From assembly GCA_013399875.1 (NCBI GenBank), contig VXAZ01008140.1:273296-337295 (forward strand): a DNA stretch of 64,000 bases, read 5' to 3'. A model generated the notes under the pieces. It saw nothing but the letters and a program-made list of their open reading frames with translations. It was not told where the DNA came from and ran no database searches. Below, one piece after another: positions 36,325-47,699 of the stretch. Within the stretch, counting starts at the first letter, position 1. Each line of letters begins with the position of its first letter. Source of the DNA: Gymnorhina tibicen (lineage: Eukaryota; Chordata; Aves; Passeriformes; Artamidae). The translations under genes and the position numbers were made by a program.

Positions 36325-36442
36325 TCTTGGGACAGAGGGCTCTTTCCTATTTTCTCTTTAAATGCCTCCCTGCTTCTCTTGGGGCAGAGGGCTCTTTCCT
36401 ATTTTCTCTTTAAATGCCTCCCTGCTTCTCTTGGGGCAGAGG
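36325..36442. repeat. 52-bp minisatellite, 2.3 nearly identical copies
   Basis: The first copy is 36325-36376, the second 36377-36428, and a 14-bp start of a third is 36429-36442. The unit begins TCTTGGGGCAGAGGGCTC and ends CCTCCCTGCTTC. The two full copies differ at one base (GACAGAGG against GGCAGAGG), so the duplication is recent. Each unit contains a CTTTAAATG word. Copy number is likely to vary between individuals, and the assembly could also have collapsed or duplicated a copy. Confidence 0.95.
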
Positions 36443-37610
36443 AAGGTTGGTAAATAGAGCCTATGCTAGCACAGAAACACAAGCCTAGCCTGTACCTGGG
36501 TTGTTTGTTTTAGAAAATGTTCTCCACTGAGGCTTTTCTGTTCCCTCCAGTCTCCACACCGGGACCCCAAGCTTTGGCCAAGCCTCTGCTCCTAACACTT
36601 TTTTGTTTTCTTAAATGGACTGAGAAGTCCTTTCATAAAGTTCACTTGAGGGAAACACATTTATCCCAGGGTCCAAGCACGATTTCAGCTCAGCCCCTCA
36701 CCCACATCAACAGTGAGCCCATCTCATGACAATGCCCTGGCCTTGAAGAACCACATCCATGCACAAAAACCCCTTTCTGAGAAGATTTTGCATCCATGGA
36801 GCTGCAAGGACTTATAGCAATTCTCTCACCACAGCTCTCCAGGTGGCAGACACCACCCTGATGCTCTCCCTCAGCTGCATCGGCCTGCCTGCTGCTGATG
36901 TGGTCTTGGGAAAACTCAGTATTTAAGACATCTTCCCTCCCCATTTTCAAGTCTGGGCACCTAAGTGTGAATATAAGTATCTGTTTTTGCAAGTGTCCTG
37001 TAGTTTTTCCAACCTTAAAGTGTGGAAGGCAATGTTTAAAAAATGGGTAGAAGCACTTCTGTGACAGTTTCATGTTTCAGACCTGGTTATTCCACACTAT
37101 TTTTTGAAGGGCAAGTTCTCACTGCTGGAGGAAGGCACAAAAAAGTCCAACAGTGCTTTACGGGGTGACTCCTCCTGACTCAAGAAACAGGTCCTGGGAC
37201 TAACCCTGACCCTATTGTATGGAGCTGGCTAGAAAACTTGCCCATTTCCTATGTTAGATTTCCATCAGAATTTGGGATAGGCACAGAAACGAGCAAGAAG
37301 ACAACAAGAAGATACAAAAACCCCTGGAAAATTAACCCCTGGCTGCAAAACAATTCAGTAAAGTCACAAATAAGCCCAGTAGAATGAGTTGTCTTTCCTG
37401 GCTGTCCAGTCACAGTCACCTCCCAGGATGTATGAAACATCAGTATGGGATGGAGATGAGCTTCCCAGAAGTCCATGTAGGAATGGACCAGGAGTGGAGG
37501 CAGCAGAGAAAGTTTGGTGTCCCGGGGGAGCAGCCACACACTGCTCCAAAAGCTGACCTTCCAGTCCTCCACAATGAGGGGGAGGCTTTAATAATTTCTA
37601 AGAAAAGCAG
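36443..37610. other. Unique non-coding DNA, no gene recognised
   Basis: About 1.2 kb with no gene or repeat recognised. Short frames overlap on both strands. Confidence 0.5.
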
Positions 37611-37659
37611 GCAGATGGGAAGGGGCAGATGGGAAGGGGCAGATGGGAAGGGGCAGATG
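37611..37659. repeat. 14-bp tandem repeat, 3.5 perfect copies
   Basis: The unit GCAGATGGGAAGGG is repeated perfectly at 37611-37624, 37625-37638 and 37639-37652, with a half copy at 37653-37659. The tract is G-rich on the plus strand with three G-runs per two units. It is a short minisatellite likely to vary in length. Confidence 0.95.
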
Positions 37660-38726
37660 TAGTAATTTGGGGGGGTTTCCCTCCTGTGAAGATGAGTGAG
37701 CACCACAGGAATGAGAAATGAAGCTCAACACAGAGGTGGAGTCTGCCTGAAAACTGGCACAACACATCATTGCGCTGAAGGATTTCAGTTTTCACATGCT
37801 CCATTTTTCCAACCCAACAAAATGAATTTTTCCACAGAAGCAGATGCTTTTCTTGAAAGATTTCTTTGAGCAGAAATGCCAAATTCTCCATCAGGAAAGT
37901 GTTTTGATGGAAGCATTTTCAACCAGCCCCATTCAAGGTCTATTTCAGGACTGGCCTTTGCTGGCCTGAGTCAGTTCTTTAACTCATCATGTTTTTTTTT
38001 TCCTGCCATTACATACTTTTAAATTGAGAGTGTCTCTGCTTTAACTGAGCTCCTGCTACTGTTTAAACAAGCCCTTGTTCTGAGTCAGGTCATGAACACT
38101 GAGCACGGCAGCCCTGGCGTGACCAGGGGCTGCCGGGCAACAATCATCTCCCAGTAGGGAATCCCCTTCCCAGCAGGATCCTGGCTGTTGCACAGGGATT
38201 GCTCATCCCTCCACACTTTTCTCTGACCCCCCCTCTGAAAAGACAACAATTTCAAACCAGTTTTAAGGCACTTTTCAGCCTACTCCACCCATTTCCAGAG
38301 TGATGTCAGAAGAGTTTAAAACCATTGTCTGGTTCCACAGGATAATTTCCACTCACATTGCCACTGATGACCTGGGAATGATTTCTTTCCCTCTCAGTTT
38401 CAGCTCAGCATTCTGCTGCATCCATGTTGCATCCCCTGCCCTCCAAGTGCAGGAGGAAGAGGGTTCCAAAGAGCAGCAGATGCCACCAGCACAGCAAGGT
38501 ATGGCATCAAGCAGCTTGGGATGCTCCAACCATGTCTCTAGGTTTGCCACCCTTCCCAAGGAGGGCTTTGACCAAAATCCTGTTTTTTTCCATTACTGGG
38601 ATGGGATTTGGGCAAGGTGGGCTGCAGACAATTAACAGGGCATAGTCCCATAGCTCTGACCTGCACTGATAGCAGCAACCTCCGCCTTGAGCCACAAAAC
38701 AGACAAGCACCCAGCAGGAATTTCAT
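37660..38726. other. Unique non-coding DNA, no gene recognised
   Basis: About 1.1 kb with no gene or repeat recognised. The frames seen are short and overlap on both strands. Confidence 0.5.
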
Positions 38727-39160
38727 ACATTTCCATTTAGGTTGGCAAAGACCTTTAGTTCACCAGTTCCGACTGTTAGCCCAGCACTGCCACATCCACC
38801 AGTAAAATCATGTCCTTAAGTGCCGAGCTTTTTGAATACTTCCAAAGATGGCAATTCCCCCCGTTCCCTGGGCAGCCTGCTCAGTGCCTGACTACCTTGT
38901 CAATTTTCCCTAGTATCCCAATCTAACCTCCCCCAGCACAACTTCAGGCCATTTCATCTTGTCTAATTGCTTGTTAGTTGGGAGAAGGGACTGGTCCCCA
39001 CCTTGCTCTCCTCAACTACCTGGAGGGAGGTTGTAGCTAGAAGGTCCCTACTCAGCCTCCTTTTCTCCTACCTAAAAGCCCAGTTCCCTCAGCCACTTCT
39101 CACAAGGGCTGTGGCTCCAGACCCTTCCCCAGCTCCCATCTCCCTTCTTTGGAAGCACAA
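38727..39160 (-). mobile_element. CR1 LINE fragment (~430 bp), minus strand
   Basis: Read on the plus strand this is the reverse complement of a CR1 3' region. It contains CAGCACTGCCACATCCACCA, TCATGTCCTTAAGTGCCGAG, CCCTGGGCAGCCTGCTCAGT, CAACTTCAGGCCATTTCATC, CCTACTCAGCCTCCTTTTCT and CCTCAGCCACTTCTCACAAG. It covers the decayed end of the reverse-transcriptase ORF plus the 3' untranslated region. The terminal octamer repeats at its left end are eroded. Many substitutions and small indels show an older copy with no intact coding capacity. Confidence 0.93.
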
Positions 39161-40376
39161 CACTTAACAAATTTAACAACAGCACTGAACAAATGCCACC
39201 AAATTGCTCCCCGTTGAGAAAGCCACCTGCAATTGGCACAGCAGCACAGACACCCACAGAACTCGCTGCCACAGCTGCCCCTGCCCTGCACCAGGGGATG
39301 GTGGGGACCTTTTCCCACATCTCACCCTCTCTCCCGGTGCTCCCACATCTTCTCCCAGACGGGAGCAGAAGATTTGTGGCCTCCGGTTGCCCTCTTGTGG
39401 TGCAGCTCAAGTCACGCATGGCAGCAGTTTTCAGTATTTACCCTCACCTGGAAGCTCAAATCTCCACATCACAGACCTAGAAACAAACGCATTTTCCCGA
39501 GGTACCTTTTCAGACCTCTCCAAAGCACCACCTGTGCCGAGCTGTCCACCTTCTGCAGCTCAGAACAACATCCTTCCACTCAATGCTGGTTTTCATAGAA
39601 GCATTAAAAAAAATTCTATGCATAAGAGGATTGGATTTCCAGTAAAAACTCCAGCCAAAAACCATTTGAAAGTTTGTGTTTGTTTGTTTTCTTTAAAAAT
39701 AAAAACAAACTTTGCTTTAGCCAAGAACTGAACCAAAAAGTTATTCTTGTCCCTCCACAAATAAGTCCTGTGGAACACTGGATCCTTTCAAACCAACAAC
39801 AAAAGCTGTACCATAAATAGAGATTACTTGTTTTCACTTGTATCATTTCCATTACAAAGACACTTCATCTTCTACTGAACTAGCTCATGGTTTAAATCAA
39901 AATTTGTTTTTAAATAGAAATATTGTTCTCTTCACTCAGTGGTGAAAGCGTACCAGGGTGGGAGATCAGTAACACTGGCGGCTGTTATACTCCCCTTTTA
40001 GGGGAGTCCTGACTCCCTGTCATTTAGGAAGGTAGTTTAATTCACAGCACTACCTGAAGTGAGTTAAATACATCTCTACAGAGGATCTTAGACACTAGGA
40101 CCTTGGAGTATTGGGCCTCCTGAGCTAAGCCTCACCTCTAACTCTCTCTAGAAAGCTACAATCACTCTGGTATCCCAATGACACAAGGACATGTTTGGTA
40201 TTGCCGGACAACCTTCACGAAAGGTCCTGCACATCCCACACCTGACCCCTTTCTTCATACCCTTCATTGGTACCACTGGGATCCACAAGATTTTTCACTC
40301 AAGCATGCGCTGTGAGCTCCAACCAACCCAACCAAGAAACACTGGATTAAAATCAAAAGACATCACACATTTCATT
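39161..40376. other. Unique non-coding DNA, no gene recognised
   Basis: About 1.2 kb without a recognised gene. A perfect 8-bp stem with a 3-nt loop (ACTCCCCT, TTT, AGGGGAGT) lies at 39989-40007. A plus-strand frame of 175 codons (39204-39731) is shadowed by two other plus-strand frames over the same bases and has no domain. Confidence 0.5.
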
Positions 40377-40523
40377 TGAATCCATCCCTGGAGGTGTTCC
40401 CAGCTGGGTGGCATAGAACCGTGAAGAACCTGGTCTAGTGGAAGGTGTCCCTGCCTGTAGCAGGGGATTGTAACAAGATCTTTAAGGTCCCTTCCAACCC
40501 AAACCACTCTAGGGTTCTATGAT
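40377..40523 (+). mobile_element. CR1 LINE 3' fragment (~150 bp), plus strand
   Basis: The CR1 order is clear: CCCTGGAGGTGTTCCCAGCT, CCTGGTCTAGTGGAAGGTGT, CCCTGCCTGTAGCAGGGG, AAGATCTTTAAGGTCCCTTC, CCAACCCAAACCACTC, ending in GGGTTCTATGATTT. It is 5'-truncated and carries no coding part. It shares the CTTTAAGGTCCC subtype ending with the fragment at 6336-6413. Confidence 0.93.
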
Positions 40524-41925
40524 TTACAGTCACAGTTTAGTGTAAGACACTTAGACAAGCAAACCATACAAGGGCAGTCACCATTCCCCAAAACAACACA
40601 GCCTCCAGGCAGAGAAATCTGCTTTAATTGAACTTCAGCTCAGGACAGAGCCCAGAGGATGGAGCTGCATGTCCTGTGCAGGCAAGGCCAGATGACTTAA
40701 TAACTCTTTTGAGATCTGCTCTTAGACTTTGAATTTCAGAAAAACAATCCCAGGAAAATCAATGGAAAAGCAATTTGCTGAATGGTTAAGATATAAGAGC
40801 CAGTCCATATTTTGACCAGCCCATCACAAGCACACCAAGCACTTAAAAAAGTCATTAATACTCCAACTTCCAAACAGTCTAAGGCACAAAGGGAGAAAAA
40901 GCAGATTTAAATGCTGAGATGCACAGGAGCCAGAAGTGCTCTGCTGCCATCTCCAGTGTAGAGAGAAAACTTGCCTGTGCCTCATCCTCTGGTGAATGCT
41001 ACATACATTTTGCAAGTTAGAGAAACCCACTGGCAGTTTGCTAGAGGAGAAGGTCAGTTCACATGAGATTTCCTTAAAATGACCTCCCTAAACAGCATCT
41101 CCTTCTGCTACAGCTGGGGACTTGGGTCTGATCCCCTTGGGGCATTTCCCGCTTCCCAGATTTGAGCACTGTCCTCTCTGATCATGCAGGAGGAGAGATG
41201 AGAGGCCAGAAGAGATGCTTGTGACGTGCCATAACAAACTGAGATACAGAGATCCATCCACACAGCACTGACATCCCACTAGGACACAAGTGATTCTTGT
41301 GTGAGCTTCACCCATGGATCACCCAAACACCACCATCAGTCACGCACATGTTTAAGCTGGAGCTTTGCTCTCCAAACCTCACTGAGCTCATTAAGGGGGC
41401 TCCAGTGTGCCCTAGGCACCACTCAGGCTCAGTGCTCTTTCACCCGAGCAGGAGACAGCAGGCAGGACTCTTTACACCCTGGCACTAAGCTGTCAGCCAG
41501 AACTGGGAACAAGTAGAACAACCAAACAACACTAACTGGTTCATTGCATCCCCTGCCAGGGATGTGGCAGCTTTTGGGTGCCACCACCACCACCTCCAGG
41601 CTGGGTTGATGTTGCAGCACAGGAAGGCAGTTGCTAAAGGAACATATTTCTCCTGGCTCCCAGGTCTGCAGCAGCCTTCCCTAGATTTGCACCCACTACA
41701 GATTCAGAGTCTTACTGGAAAAACAGCAAACTGATATTCCACAAAGGAAAACAAACCAAACAAGCCCAGGAAGTAGGCATGGCTGTTGGGGCCCTGCCAG
41801 CCCCAGGAGTGGTGGCATGAGCTACTCACCAGCTGTGTATGACCACCGGCTCCCGCCATGTGCCACCCTCCATCCAGAGGTTTCAGCTCACCCATCGGGA
41901 CCCTCTATAGCACTCCCAAGCCCAG

Positions 41926-41941
41926 CCCCCCCTCCCCCCCC
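41926..41941. repeat. Poly(C) low-complexity tract
   Basis: Nearly uninterrupted C over about 16 bp (one T), with further CCC words just upstream. It is a simple low-complexity stretch. Confidence 0.8.
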
Positions 41942-43539
41942 ACATTAAGCCAGGAGGATGCTTAGTGCCTCTGGCACACACTCCTTGCTGGGGCAGGACC
42001 ACCCAGCCACAGGAGCCACCCAGCCTGGCCACTTTAATGCCTGTCCGGGGAGCAGATGGAGGCCAAGTTCTCATTACTGCAGATCATTAGCTGGACTGGA
42101 AGAGGCCTCCCCTTATTGCTTTCCCATGTTGACACCAAAGAAGCTGCATCACTCTGCTCCCAACTGGAGGGTCTGCTGGCTCAGGTCGAGGTGAGCCTCA
42201 AACCAAGGGCATTAACCCCTTCTGCATCACTGCAGCACCTTTTATTGCTGTTTCACCTCGGGAGCCAAGCAACTGCTGCCCTCAGAGGGCAGCCAAACAA
42301 CTTAAAGCAGGAGCGGGGCATGTTTCACTTGTGCATATTTTCAAGACTGACATAGTTTAACCAGAGGCAAAATCCTACCTGAAAGGTGATTTCTGTCAAA
42401 GAGGAGCCATGCCAGCTGCTGTCTGGGACTATTCATCCTCTTTCATCAACAATCAGGCCAGGTGCCAGGGGGTTCAAAATAACCGTTGGTAAAGCCCTGC
42501 TCAACCCCCTCACCAGGCAGCCCCCCAGCCATCAGTGCCAGCACAGCCAAGGGGAGAAAGAAGTTTGGGAACACCTAAAGTTTACATTTTCACCACCAAT
42601 TTAGTGATGATTTAACTTAACATCTGACAGCTCTTTCAGCAGCAAGGATTTTTATCAGTAAAGCAAACTAGGGAAGCTTTGCATGTCAGTGAGAGCAGAG
42701 GCACAGGTACAGAGCAGTGAAGGTGACAGAGAAGCCCTAGCCACCCTCAGTAGCACCAGAAACCACTGACACAGGCTCAGAGGTGTGAAACAGGGACGGA
42801 CGTTCCCACAGGGTAAACAAATGCCCCACAACCCTGCAGCAAAGCCCTCATCTGGGCAGGAGAGTGCTTGATCCACCGGGCTGCACCTCTGCCCCACCAG
42901 GGTCCTGTTAGCCTGAGCCCTTCATTAACTCCCTCCTTTTGGATAAGGGAACATACTGACACCAGTGCATGTCACACCAGTTCCACCCCAGTTTCCACAG
43001 CAAAACCACCCTCACATTCACCCCAGGAAATCCCACTCTGGGCAACAGCTGGTATGAGGCTCCCAGGGGAGCGTCTCCCCCCCCCACCAGGGACCCAGCT
43101 CACTGTGAGCACTCAAAACACCTGGTAAAACCCAAAACCCCACCTCACCTTAACTCAGGTCAGCTGGGGGCAATTCACCTCTAATCACCACAAAGGCTCT
43201 GCTCCTCCCTGAGGAGCCCCTGCAGCCGGTGGTCTCTGAGTAATGTTCCCTGACCTTCCCTAGAGGATTCAGAATGCCCCTGACAGAGGCTTTGATCCCA
43301 CTTCTGACTGCTGTCGTCCTCCTGAAGGGCACCTTGTTGTCATTCCCCCCAGCACCATCCGTTCTCCCTTTACACTCCTGAAATGGGTCTTTTCGTCTCC
43401 CAGGTATTTCCCATTGCTGCACCTCCTCTTCCTTCAGGCACAGCAATTTAACAGCATCCACCCCTCAGACTCGCACAGATTACAGCACTCTCGTGGTCTG
43501 TGCTGGAACTGCTCAGTCCCTGACTGTATCCTGTGAACA

Positions 43540-43572
43540 ATCTACCAGCTAATTAGTAATTAATTATTTGCA
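43540..43572. promoter_or_regulatory. Cluster of TAAT homeodomain-core words
   Basis: GCTAATTAGTAATTAATTA packs several overlapping TAAT/ATTA cores into about 20 bp, next to ATTTGCACAT. Such clusters are bound by homeodomain proteins in enhancers, but they also arise by chance in AT-rich DNA. Direct sequence observation; function inferred. Confidence 0.25.
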
Positions 43573-44205
43573 CATCCCTAATGCTTCCTTTCCAGGCTAG
43601 CAGAGCATTTTACTAGCATAAAGGAACCAAAACTCATCATTTCCCAGAGCCAGTGGGGAGGCCAACACACCCAGGGATGGCAAAAGCTGCTCTGCTGCTC
43701 ACATCGGCTGCTGGGACACGAACCCCATCCTCATGTGCGCCATTCATATCCTTGAGCTACAGACTATTTTCCTCTGTGCCCATTATGCACCACTTCCATC
43801 CAATAGAGCCATGTGCAGCCATATCCACTAGAGAAAAGCAGTAACTCCTCTCACCCCTCCTTTTTCTTTCCCCCCTAACCCAACATAAGCATCACATTCT
43901 TTTTGAGCCACAACTCCGGTGTTGAACACCATGATTTAGGGGTCTAAACACCATTGAGAAGCACATAAGAAGCCCCTGCCTTCTGCAGAAGCCTCTCTTC
44001 CCTCCCAGGGCTGCAAAGGGGAGAAGCGGGACCTCAAATCAGCAGCAGTTGCCAGCAGCAATTGGCATCCTGGCTGCAAATAACTCTTACTCCCTTGGAC
44101 CTCATAAATAAGAGGAAAAAAGTTAAGAATTGCTTTGCTAGATGGCTGTAGATCATAAGTGCTCTGTCAAGGGAAAAATAAACTGCTCACTGCTTTTCCC
44201 CACAG

Positions 44206-44360
44206 GACTGAAACATACCTGGGGTTCCACTTTGATAACACCAGAAACCTCACCCATACAGGGAGATACAATATTAACTTTGCAGAAGCTGGAGCTGCAG
44301 GTCCATCACCCTCAATCCCTCTGTGCTTTGTGCCCCTTCCTTGTACTTATTTAGAAGTCA
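44206..44360 (+). other. Exon-like segment bounded by splice-like sites
   Basis: A strong acceptor (TGCTTTTCCCCACAG ending at 44205) is followed by a 155-nt segment and a donor-like TCA then GTAAGG at 44361. One frame stays open across the whole segment, including YLGFHFDNTRNLTHTG, and continues to 44416. I recognise no protein family in it. It is weak evidence for an exon and could equally be chance. Confidence 0.15.
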
Positions 44361-45138
44361 GTAAGGCTTTCCCAGTAAATCTGAGTCCAACGCACACCGC
44401 ACAGACAGTTACATAGGATGCCCACATGGATCTGTGCTGACCCCAGGACCAGGTCCCTTCTTCAGCACACTTTGGATGGGCAAAACTCAGCGATCACTCT
44501 GCAGAAGTCCATAAGCTGCAGCTGTTGGGAACCTGCTCCAGAAAGGCTGTTTCTGGCTTTTCGCAGAGATTAAACCCCCCAGGCACTCTTTTGACTTTAA
44601 GGCAGCAAAGCACAGCTAACCCAGGCAGGAACCTGGGACACTTAGGGCTATCTCTGCCTCAGCCCACCTGCTACTGGGATAAATCCCTCTGGACCAGCCT
44701 GTTTTTACCTCTGTGACCAGCCTGTGGTCACCCTCTAAGCATCCCACACTCAGTGGCACCACCAGAGGAGATGTGTTATCTGTCCCCGAGGCTGGGGAGA
44801 GCAGGCTTTCTCACCCCAACAGCCCCCTGCACCCCAAAACCATAACCATTCCCTGCAACACACAGAGCTCATTTCACCCCAACTGCACAGCCTTACCTGA
44901 GACAGCGAGGACATCCTGCACCCAGCACACACACCTCAGAGACAAGAGCAACCCTTCCTGTGGCAGAGATATCTCCCTGCCTCTTGAAACTGCTCCCACC
45001 CCCTTCCCATCAGCAGATGATGTCTGCTGGGGCTGGACTTGACCACCAGCAACTATACAAGGGCAGGACACAGGCTCAGGACTCTGCTACCACCTGGCAC
45101 CCACTGATTTGCTGCAGCTGTTGCAGGAGCTTGCAGGT

Positions 45139-45245
45139 CATCACAGAATCACAGAATCATGTATGATCTCCAGTTGGAAGGGATCCATAAGAATCATCCA
45201 GTCCAACTCTCTCCTCCTCACAGGAGTACCTCACACTAACCTGAA
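45139..45245 (-). mobile_element. CR1 LINE 3' end, minus strand
   Basis: On the plus strand it begins with the inverted CR1 terminus ATCACAGAATCACAGAATCA, then CCAGTTGGAAGGGATCCATA, AGAATCATCCAGTCCAACTC, followed by more decayed sequence. It is the GGATCCATAAG subtype, related to the copy at 34715-35011 and not to the CTTTAAGG type. The copy is short and 5'-truncated. Confidence 0.9.
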
Positions 45246-47282
45246 CATCAGCACACTTCTTGCTGCCCTCAGGCTCAGGTGCTTTGGGCTACAGCTGCCA
45301 CTTCACACTGGGAGGATCCCAGTCTATACTGGGATGTGGCCAGGGGATCCAGTTTGTCCTGTCCCCTTCAGGTCAGGACAGACCTCCCCTTGAGTCATTT
45401 CATCATGTTTACATATCAATAAAGAAGTTTCCACAAATGACCAAAGTTTGTGCTGGGCTTAGCAGAGAGCCATAGGGTTTCATCCAATGCTGTTGTTCCT
45501 CTGTCTCTATTTTTGAAGGAAACTAAACAGGAATTAGCCAGAGACAGTGGATCCTGAAGCTGGATCTTTTCATAACACCTGCTCAAAAGGTGAACAGACA
45601 GAAGACACTGCTGTTCCTTGCCCAATTACAAACCATTACGTCCAGCACAGACTACAATGGGCCCAACATACCTGCCAGATTTCTTCTTCCCAGATTTTTT
45701 GTTGCCAGATTTTTTGAGCCTTTATGGGCCAGGCTGACTCAAGATGCATCATCCAAATTTCCTTGTCCGAGATTCCCTTTTTCCCTGGTTTCTGGCCTCA
45801 GCCCACCTTGCCCACATCAAGCAGATGGTGCCCCGAGCCTCGTGCTGGAAGTGCTGTTGGCCCAAATGAAGCGTAACATGCCGAGTTGTCCCTAACAAAG
45901 GGGTCCTCTGTTTGGCTTTCCTGGGAGGGTTATTATAGTCGGCGTTTATTTTGGCCTGGGACCAAAACATGCATTAGTGTGCTTCATCCTGTGCACTTCT
46001 GTGTGCAGCTCTGACAGGCGTGGGGGGCTTGCAGACACCAGGCTTGGAGGGAAGTTTTTCAGGAGTTAAAAATCTTCTTCCCATACACACACTGTTCAGA
46101 GAAGCGGGCCCAGGGCATCCTGGCATGCTGGGGAAGGTCCATACTGGCCTCACATGTCCAGTCCTTGCCCATCCTTGCCCAGTTTGCTGTAGGGCAGTGG
46201 TGAGTGCCAGGGGCAGGCTCAGGGATCTGCCCCACAGTCCCAGCTGGCCTGTGCAGTAATTAATTTTGGTTTCTCATAGTGGGATAGTGATACTGAACCT
46301 GCATCATAAATGTTTTAGGACGTAACAAGAAAAGCAATGGGTTCACACTGTGCTGGGAGGATGGATCTACAGTGGCTGAAGGGGTATTCCCATTCCCAGT
46401 GCATGGAACTGGAGAAATGTGTCTCTCCACACCAGGTGATGCAGGTGCTGTCCCCCACCCTATCAGTTACTTTGAGGATGATGCCACCCTTTCCCTGAAA
46501 ACTGATGCACCTCTGACCAGGGTCAGGAGAGGCCCTTAAACTGCATTTTGTAGCTTCAAAAGAAACACCAGCAGGGTGCTGGGCAGCAGCAATAGCCCAC
46601 CAGGTGTGACAGGAGCCTCAGGGCAGATGCTGGGACACTCAATCTCCCCACACTGCACCACTGCTGTTGCCACAGGTGCTGCCACTGTATCCCTGTGAGA
46701 GCAGTTCCCTCGATGTGCTTTTGGCACGTCCTTTGCTGAGTTGTAAACGTCAAAGCAGATGGCATCTGCTCTCTATGCCATGCTGTAATTAGGAAACAAT
46801 ATTATTAAAACCACTTCCCAGCTCTGCTTTCTTTTCATCTCCCCTCCTTCCCGTTGCTCCTCTATTCTCTCCCGTGCAGCCCTGTGGCCTTTGGGCTGAA
46901 TGCTGATGAGCTGTTGTTTGGTCTAATCTGCAGTGCTTGTTAACGGAGTTGTTAACACAGTTTCAAACCACCTGCTCTGGGTTGGCTTCCCGTAAGTCTT
47001 GCCCCTCCAAATTAGAGCCCATTGCTGGGGAGGTGTTGAGGTTATTGCTCTTTTCTGCTTCAGATGCTCACGGGCACAAACTCTGCCACCCACATTGAAA
47101 CCGAGCTCTGCGCAAATCCATGTGTTTTGCTGTGAGGGCGTCTGTGCCGACATGAACTTTTTTCTAAATCACTATATTAAGGCATTGCATATATATCTAT
47201 ACACCCAGCCTTATATTCTTCCCCACAATTAATTGTTTCCAACAGGAGCATGGCCAGAGTTGGCAGCCACCAACGGGGTTAC
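45246..47282. other. Unique non-coding DNA, no gene recognised
   Basis: About 2 kb with no gene recognised. It contains a three-copy 15-bp repeat (45675-45719). The part from about 46850 to 47240 is repeat-free and has paired GTTAAC words near 46940-46955, but nothing I can assign. Confidence 0.5.
45675..45719. repeat. 15-bp tandem repeat, 3 diverged copies
   Basis: Copies start at 45675, 45690 and 45705, each beginning CCAGATTT. The unit is CCAGATTTTTTGTTG with a few substitutions in the outer copies. The period is a multiple of three, so one frame reads a five-residue RF-containing repeat, but the surrounding frame is short and shows no other sign of coding. Confidence 0.8.
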
Positions 47283-47699
47283 AGGGATAGAGCACCTCTC
47301 CTGTGAGGGAAGGCTGAGAGAATTGGGTTTGTTCAGCCTGGAAAAGGGAAGGATTGAGAGTCACCTTATTGTGGCCTTCCAGGATCTGAGGGGAGCCTAC
47401 AAGAAAGATGGAGAGAGGGCATGGAGTGACAGGACAAGGTGGTATAACTTCAGACTGAAAGAGAGTAGGTTTACATGAGATATTAGGAAGAGATTCTTCC
47501 TTGTGAGGGTGGGCAGGCCCTGGCACAGGTTGCCCAGAGAAGCTGTGTCTGCCCCATCACTGCAAGTGTCCCAGGCCAGGTTGGACAGGGCTTGGAGCAA
47601 CCTGGGCTGGTGGAAGGTGTCCCTGCCCATGGCAGGGGGTGGAATGAGATGATCTTCAAGGTCCCTTCCAAACGAAATCAGTCTGTGATTCTGTGATTT
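47283..47699 (+). mobile_element. CR1 LINE fragment with the end of its RT ORF, plus strand
   Basis: About 417 bp of CR1. The first part still reads as the carboxy-terminal end of CR1 ORF2 (reverse transcriptase): RLRELGLFSLEKGR near 47312-47353 and GAYKKDGER near 47393-47419, with substitutions. It then passes into the 3' untranslated region with GATATTAGGAAGAGATTC, GGCACAGGTTGCCCAGAGAA, GGTGGAAGGTGTCCCTGC and TCTTCAAGGTCCCTTCCAA, and ends with ATTCTGTGATTTC. It is 5'-truncated and not functional. It is the longest continuous CR1 3' segment on the plus strand apart from the split copy at 56.2 kb. Confidence 0.95.

Larger units (their letters stand above)
40524..45138. other. Unique non-coding DNA, no gene recognised
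   Basis: About 4.6 kb with no gene that I would defend. It holds C-rich low-complexity runs (41926-41941 and 43077-43085), a cluster of TAAT words at 43540-43572 and one exon-like segment at 44206-44360. Open frames are about 110 codons or fewer and overlap on both strands. Confidence 0.5.

Noticed and set aside
39989..40007. 8-bp stem with 3-nt loop resembling a terminator
   Set aside because: Intrinsic terminators of this kind are bacterial. In vertebrate DNA a stem this short is not meaningful on its own.
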